A stretch of 64,000 bases of DNA, taken from positions 1 through 64,000 of the forward strand of contig CAQPBJ010000001.1 in assembly GCA_948852945.1 (NCBI GenBank), written 5' to 3'. This DNA is from an uncultured Clostridia bacterium (lineage in GTDB: Bacteria; Bacillota; Clostridia; TANB77; CAG-508). The notes beneath the pieces were generated by a model that worked only from the letters and a program-made list of their open reading frames with translations, was not told the origin of the DNA and made no database searches. The first letter of the stretch is position 1, and every line of letters starts with the position of its first letter. This document shows positions 60,576 to 64,000 of this stretch, one piece after another. The position numbers were made by a program, and so were the translations under genes.

Positions 60576-61631
60576 ATGAAAAAAGAAAGTATAATACAAA
60601 TAATTGTTATTGTGATACTAACAATTATTTTAGGAAGATTAATATATTTAAACATAGAAGAAATTAATAAAAAAGAAGAAGTAAAAGAACCAGACAACAG
60701 ATTTGAAATGCAAGAAGAAAATAAAGAAAAAGAAACTAAAGAAGCAGATGTAGAAAAAGGAGACGAAGTATCAGAAAAAGAAATAGACTTAAGTGAATAT
60801 GATAAAAATGTAACTATAACTAAAAGCGGAATCTATACACTAACAGGAGAATTTGAACATTCAGTATTAATAGATGCTGAAGATGAAGTAACATTAGTTT
60901 TAAACAACGTTACTATAGAAAATAAAAATACAGCAGCAATAGCTAATATTAGTGAAAATGATTTAACAATTAAATTAGAAGAAAATACAGAAAACAACTT
61001 ATCAGACGGAGGATCAAGCGAATACGATAGTTGTATATATTCAAAAGGAAATTTAACTATAGAAGGAAAAGGAATACTAAATGTATATGGTAATCAAGAA
61101 GAAGGAGAAGGAATTGCAACAGAAACAAAAGACATAACAATAAACTCTGGAATTATTAATATAGAAGCTGAAGATGATGGAATAAATGCAGGAGGAGACG
61201 GAGGAACTATTACTATAAATGATGGAACAATATATATAAAAGCAAACGGAGATGGTATAGACTCAAATAAAAATTTAATTATAAATGGCGGAAAAATTTA
61301 TACAGCTGGTTCACCAATAGGAGGAGATGCAGGAATAGATACAGATGATGGATTTGAAATTAATGGAGGAGAATTAATTGCATTAGGTTCAGATATGTTA
61401 GAAAAACCAGAGAGTACATCAACTCAAAAATTTGTATGTTTTACATTAAAAAATAAAATAAGCAAAGGAACATCAATAAGTTTAAAGAATGATAACGAAG
61501 AAGATATCGTTGAGTTTGAAGCAGATGAAGAATTTAAAACACTAATTATAAGTAATGAAAAGATAACTAAAGGAACATATTACTTATATGAAAATGACGA
61601 AAAAACAGAATATACATCAGAAGTAAAATAA
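60576..61631 (+). CDS. Cthe_2159-like carbohydrate-binding surface protein
   Basis: 351 residues. An N-terminal span (about 5-23) and acidic Lys/Glu linker precede a parallel beta-helix type domain with SGIYTLTGEFEHSVLIDAEDEVTLVLNNVTI, GIATETKDITINSGIINIEAEDDGINAGGDGGTI and GDGIDSNKNLIINGGKI. These Gly/Asp/Asn-rich turns match the Cthe_2159 family (DUF4353), polygalacturonate-binding proteins of Clostridium thermocellum. Role here may be adhesion. Ends with its own terminator. Confidence 0.85.
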   Translation: MKKESIIQIIVIVILTIILGRLIYLNIEEINKKEEVKEPDNRFEMQEENKEKETKEADVEKGDEVSEKEIDLSEYDKNVTITKSGIYTLTGEFEHSVLIDAEDEVTLVLNNVTIENKNTAAIANISENDLTIKLEENTENNLSDGGSSEYDSCIYSKGNLTIEGKGILNVYGNQEEGEGIATETKDITINSGIINIEAEDDGINAGGDGGTITINDGTIYIKANGDGIDSNKNLIINGGKIYTAGSPIGGDAGIDTDDGFEINGGELIALGSDMLEKPESTSTQKFVCFTLKNKISKGTSISLKNDNEEDIVEFEADEEFKTLIISNEKITKGTYYLYENDEKTEYTSEVK

Positions 61632-61638
61632 ACTTATA

Positions 61639-61675
61639 AGAAAGAGCAATTATATTGATAATTGCTCTTTTTTAT
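61639..61675 (+). terminator. Terminator after the Cthe_2159-like gene
   Basis: AAAGAGCAATTA pairs with TAATTGCTCTTT, then T-run. Confidence 0.8.
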
Positions 61676-61711
61676 AGTAATATAAAAGAAATTAAAATAC
61701 TGAGGTAATAT

Positions 61712-62542
61712 ATGAAAATAAAAGAAATACAAGTAAATGATTATTTAACTAAATCAAATTTACCAGCAAGTGACTATGTAATAAATCCATATGTAGGCTG
61801 CCCACATGGTTGCAAATACTGTTATGCATCATTTATGAAACGTTTTACAGGACATCAAGAAGAATGGGGAACTTTTATTGATATAAAAAGATGTGACAAG
61901 AAAATAAATTTAAACCAAATAAAAAACAAAACAGTATTCTTATCATCTGTAACAGACTGTTATAATAAAATGGAAGAAAAATATGAAATAACAAAAGATA
62001 TTTTAAAACAATTAATATCTTCAGAGTGTTACCTATCAATCTCAACAAAATCAAGTTTAATATTAAGAGATATAGAATTGCTAAAACAAATAAAAAATGT
62101 AACAGTAAGCATGTCTATAAATACATTAGATGAAAACTTTAAAAATGACATGGACAATGCAGCTAGTATAGAAAAAAGATTAGAAACATTAAAAGAATTA
62201 CATAACAATGGAATATATACAATTTTATTCATGTCACCAATTTTTCCATATATAACTGAATGGAAAGAAATAATAGAGAAATCAAAAGACTATATTGATG
62301 AATATTGGTTTGAAAATTTAAATCTAAGAGGACAATACAAAGTAAGCATAATGAATTACATAAAAGAAAGATACCCACAATATTATGAAAAATATGTTGA
62401 GATATATAATAAAAATAATAAACAATATTGGATAAATTTAGCCCAAGAAATTAACAATTATTGTGACAAAAATAAGTTAAATTATAAAAATTATTTTTAT
62501 CATGAAGAATTAGTAAAAGCTAAAAAAGAAAATAAAATATAA
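61712..62542 (+). CDS. Radical SAM protein, SPL/Rv2578c-like
   Basis: 276 residues. The cluster motif is CPHGCKYC, a Cx3Cx2C motif with Cys30, Cys34 and Cys37, preceded by INPYVG, as in the spore photoproduct lyase-like radical SAM group. SVSDCYNKME-like segment VFLSSVTDCYNKMEE follows. It uses a 4Fe-4S cluster and S-adenosylmethionine. It lacks the C-terminal conserved Cys I would expect of a true spore photoproduct lyase, so the substrate is unclear. Twelve bases before the nitroreductase. Confidence 0.8.
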   Translation: MKIKEIQVNDYLTKSNLPASDYVINPYVGCPHGCKYCYASFMKRFTGHQEEWGTFIDIKRCDKKINLNQIKNKTVFLSSVTDCYNKMEEKYEITKDILKQLISSECYLSISTKSSLILRDIELLKQIKNVTVSMSINTLDENFKNDMDNAASIEKRLETLKELHNNGIYTILFMSPIFPYITEWKEIIEKSKDYIDEYWFENLNLRGQYKVSIMNYIKERYPQYYEKYVEIYNKNNKQYWINLAQEINNYCDKNKLNYKNYFYHEELVKAKKENKI

Positions 62543-62553
62543 AGGAGATTAAA

Positions 62554-63075
62554 ATGGATTTTTTAGAATTAGCAAAAGCAAGATATTCATGCAGAAGCTT
62601 TGCAGATAAAAAAGTTGAGAAAGAAAAATTAGAAAAAATATTAGAAGCGGGAAGAATAGCGCCAACCGCAGTAAATTATCAACCACAAAGAATTCTAGTA
62701 TTGCAAGACAAAGAAAAATTAGCCAGATTAAGTGAATGCACTAGATTCGGTTGGGGAGCACCAGTAATTATGATTATATGCTATGACAAAAATATATCAT
62801 GGAAGAGAAAATATGATGGAAAAGATGAAGGAATAATAGATGCAAGTATTGTAACAACACAGATGATGCTTGAAATACAAGATTTAGGATTAGGAACAAC
62901 ATGGATAGGATCATTTGACCCACAAAAAATAAGAGAAGTATATGAAATACCAGAAAACTTAGAAATAGTTTCAATATTACCAGTAGGATATCCATCAGAA
63001 GATGCACATCCAGGAGAAATGCATGAAAAAAGAAATTCAATAGAACAAATGGTATATTGGGATACAATAAAATAA
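62554..63075 (+). CDS. Nitroreductase family protein
   Basis: 173 residues. ARYSCRSFADKKVEKEKLEKILEAGRIAPTAVNYQPQRILVL is the FMN-binding start, GTTWIGSFDP the second motif and ILPVGYPSED the end. An FMN enzyme reducing nitro or quinone compounds with NAD(P)H. Likely co-transcribed with the radical SAM gene and ended by a hairpin. Confidence 0.92.
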   Translation: MDFLELAKARYSCRSFADKKVEKEKLEKILEAGRIAPTAVNYQPQRILVLQDKEKLARLSECTRFGWGAPVIMIICYDKNISWKRKYDGKDEGIIDASIVTTQMMLEIQDLGLGTTWIGSFDPQKIREVYEIPENLEIVSILPVGYPSEDAHPGEMHEKRNSIEQMVYWDTIK

Positions 63076-63095
63076 AATTTAGATAAACAATATTG

Positions 63096-63124
63096 AAAGC
63101 CAGTTCAAAAGAGCTGGTTTTTTA
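63096..63124 (+). terminator. Terminator after the nitroreductase gene
   Basis: AGCCAGTTC pairs with GAGCTGGTT (one G-U), followed by a T-run. Confidence 0.7.
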
Positions 63125-63136
63125 TGTTCCAAAATA

Positions 63137-63165
63137 CTGACAAGTATATACTTAAATGGTATAAT
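63137..63165 (+). promoter_or_regulatory. Promoter of the 63186 gene
   Basis: CTGACA, 17-nt spacer, TATAAT. Confidence 0.6.
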
Positions 63166-63185
63166 TCTTAAAAAGAGGAAAAAAT

Positions 63186-63776
63186 ATGAGTTTTAAAATT
63201 TTAATAACAGGCGGAGCATGTGCAGGAAAGACAGAAATAATAAAAGATATAAAAGAAAGATATGAGAAAAAATGCTATACTGTATTTGTTTTAAAAGAGA
63301 TTCCAACATTTTTAATTACTAAAGGAATTACACCAGAAGAAATAGGAAAAGAATCATTTATAGAATTAGTAATCAAAACATATATACATATAGAAAATAT
63401 TTATAATAATATTTCACAAAAATATAATAGTTGCTTAATGATATATGACGGTTCATCTATAGATACTCTAAAATTTATAAATCAAAAAGTCTTCGAAGAA
63501 ATTATTAATAGATGCAATACATCATTTAATAAAATAATTAATCAATATGATAAAATCATATTTTTAGAAACAATTGCAAAAAAGGAACCAAAGCTGTATA
63601 CAACACAAAATAATAAAGCGAGATTAAATGATATAAGTAAAGCAATTGAAAGAAATGACACACTTTTTCAATATTACAAAAACAATTGCAATTATATAGA
63701 AGGAACTAAAAATATAGAAGTAAAGAAAAACAAAGTATATGAAATTATTGAAGAAACAACTACTAAAATGATATAA
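63186..63776 (+). CDS. P-loop kinase-like AAA ATPase
   Basis: 196 residues. Walker A GGACAGKT (9-16) at the very start, then CYTVFVLKEIPTFLITKGI and LMIYDGSSIDTLKF, which resembles the NadR-C/Ttd14-type AAA domains (AAA_28) that handle nucleotides or lipids. No helix-turn-helix. Function unknown. It is ten bases before the next gene. Confidence 0.72.
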   Translation: MSFKILITGGACAGKTEIIKDIKERYEKKCYTVFVLKEIPTFLITKGITPEEIGKESFIELVIKTYIHIENIYNNISQKYNSCLMIYDGSSIDTLKFINQKVFEEIINRCNTSFNKIINQYDKIIFLETIAKKEPKLYTTQNNKARLNDISKAIERNDTLFQYYKNNCNYIEGTKNIEVKKNKVYEIIEETTTKMI

Positions 63777-63786
63777 GGAGTTAAAA

Positions 63787-64000
63787 ATGAAAAATATAAA
63801 TATAACAAGAAAAATTAGTCAAGGAATGTATGTACTAACAACAAAAAACGGAGGATGCATAGTAGATGCAGTATCACAAATAAGTTCAGGAGAAAATCCA
63901 TTAATATCTGTATCAGTAATGAAGAAAAACTATACAAATGAACTATTAAAAAATAATAATAAATTTGCAATATCAATATTGGGAAAAGATGTAAATCCTG
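63787..64000 (+). CDS. Flavin reductase-like protein, 3' end outside the window
   Basis: 71 residues are visible: MKNINITRKISQGMYVLTTK, then GGCIVDAVSQISSGENPLISVSVMKKNYTNELLKNNNKFAISILG. This is the N-terminal FMN-binding split-barrel of the flavoredoxin or high-molecular-weight rubredoxin group. In clostridia the full protein often continues into a rubredoxin and works in oxygen or nitric oxide detoxification. AAGGAG site; same unit as the P-loop gene. Confidence 0.7.
   Translation, partial: MKNINITRKISQGMYVLTTKNGGCIVDAVSQISSGENPLISVSVMKKNYTNELLKNNNKFAISILGKDVNP

Overview
The window is strongly AT-rich chromosomal DNA (17 G/C in the 60 bases counted at 32641-32700) with short gaps, strong GGAGG ribosome-binding sites and many head-to-tail operons. 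Sporulation genes (spoIIID, a short yabG, spoVAC-spoVAD-spoVAE, a SPOCS/LysM protein, a BofC-like protein) together with Veg, ClpE, the UPF0297-RuvX-DUF1292 trio and a Gram-positive type IV pilus cluster point to an endospore-forming Firmicute, most likely an uncultured member of the Clostridia. I cannot place it more closely from sequence alone.

Layout. 0-6.6 kb: a cut-off BofC-like gene, clpE, a membrane-anchored protein with a YibE/F protein, and htrA. 6.7-9.2 kb: an orphan prepilin-like gene, rnhB and pyrimidine-nucleoside phosphorylase. 9.3-14.2 kb: an ABC exporter, then an ECF sigma factor with a secreted beta-propeller partner. 14.2-19.4 kb: copy 1 of a structured repeat, a 46-residue gene, pepF, a surface protein, a pentapeptide-repeat protein and a class A beta-lactamase-like hydrolase. 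19.4-22.9 kb: spoIIID, yabG, veg and a SPOCS-LysM protein. 23-33.6 kb: core translation genes (rplM-rpsI, infC-rpmI-rplT, leuS) alternate with five single genes of clearly higher GC, each with its own near-consensus promoter and terminator. 33.7-35.6 kb: the spoVA operon, with a one-base frameshift in spoVAD. 35.8-45.6 kb: the type IV pilus cluster (pilMN fusion, pilO-like, pilin, prepilin-peptidase-like, minor pilin, pilB, pilT, pilC). 45.6-51.3 kb: a frameshifted ROK kinase, a YdbC-like protein, repeat copy 2, an acyl-CoA synthetase, a glucosaminidase and repeat copy 3. 51.4-57.1 kb: an unusual three-gene unit of a small membrane protein, a 1363-residue TadZ/CpaE-like protein carrying a long N/Q-rich repetitive insert with AT-hooks, and a membrane GAF protein with a degenerate GGDEF domain. 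57.1-64 kb: IreB-like/RuvX/DUF1292, an L,D-transpeptidase with a repetitive tail, a Cthe_2159-like surface protein, a radical SAM protein, a nitroreductase, a P-loop kinase-like protein and the start of a flavin reductase-like gene.

Most noteworthy: (1) a three-copy interspersed element of about 110 nt whose internal hairpins covary and whose 25-30-nt outer arms are different in each copy yet complementary within it; (2) the 51.4-57.1 kb TadZ-like locus; (3) the set of GC-richer single-gene cassettes among the translation genes, one with an attenuator-like leader; (4) single-base frameshifts in spoVAD and the ROK kinase; (5) an infC that appears to start at AUA behind an L20-type leader; (6) a prepilin-peptidase-like protein lacking the GxGD catalytic motif. 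All calls come from reading the sequence and remembered family features; no database search was run.
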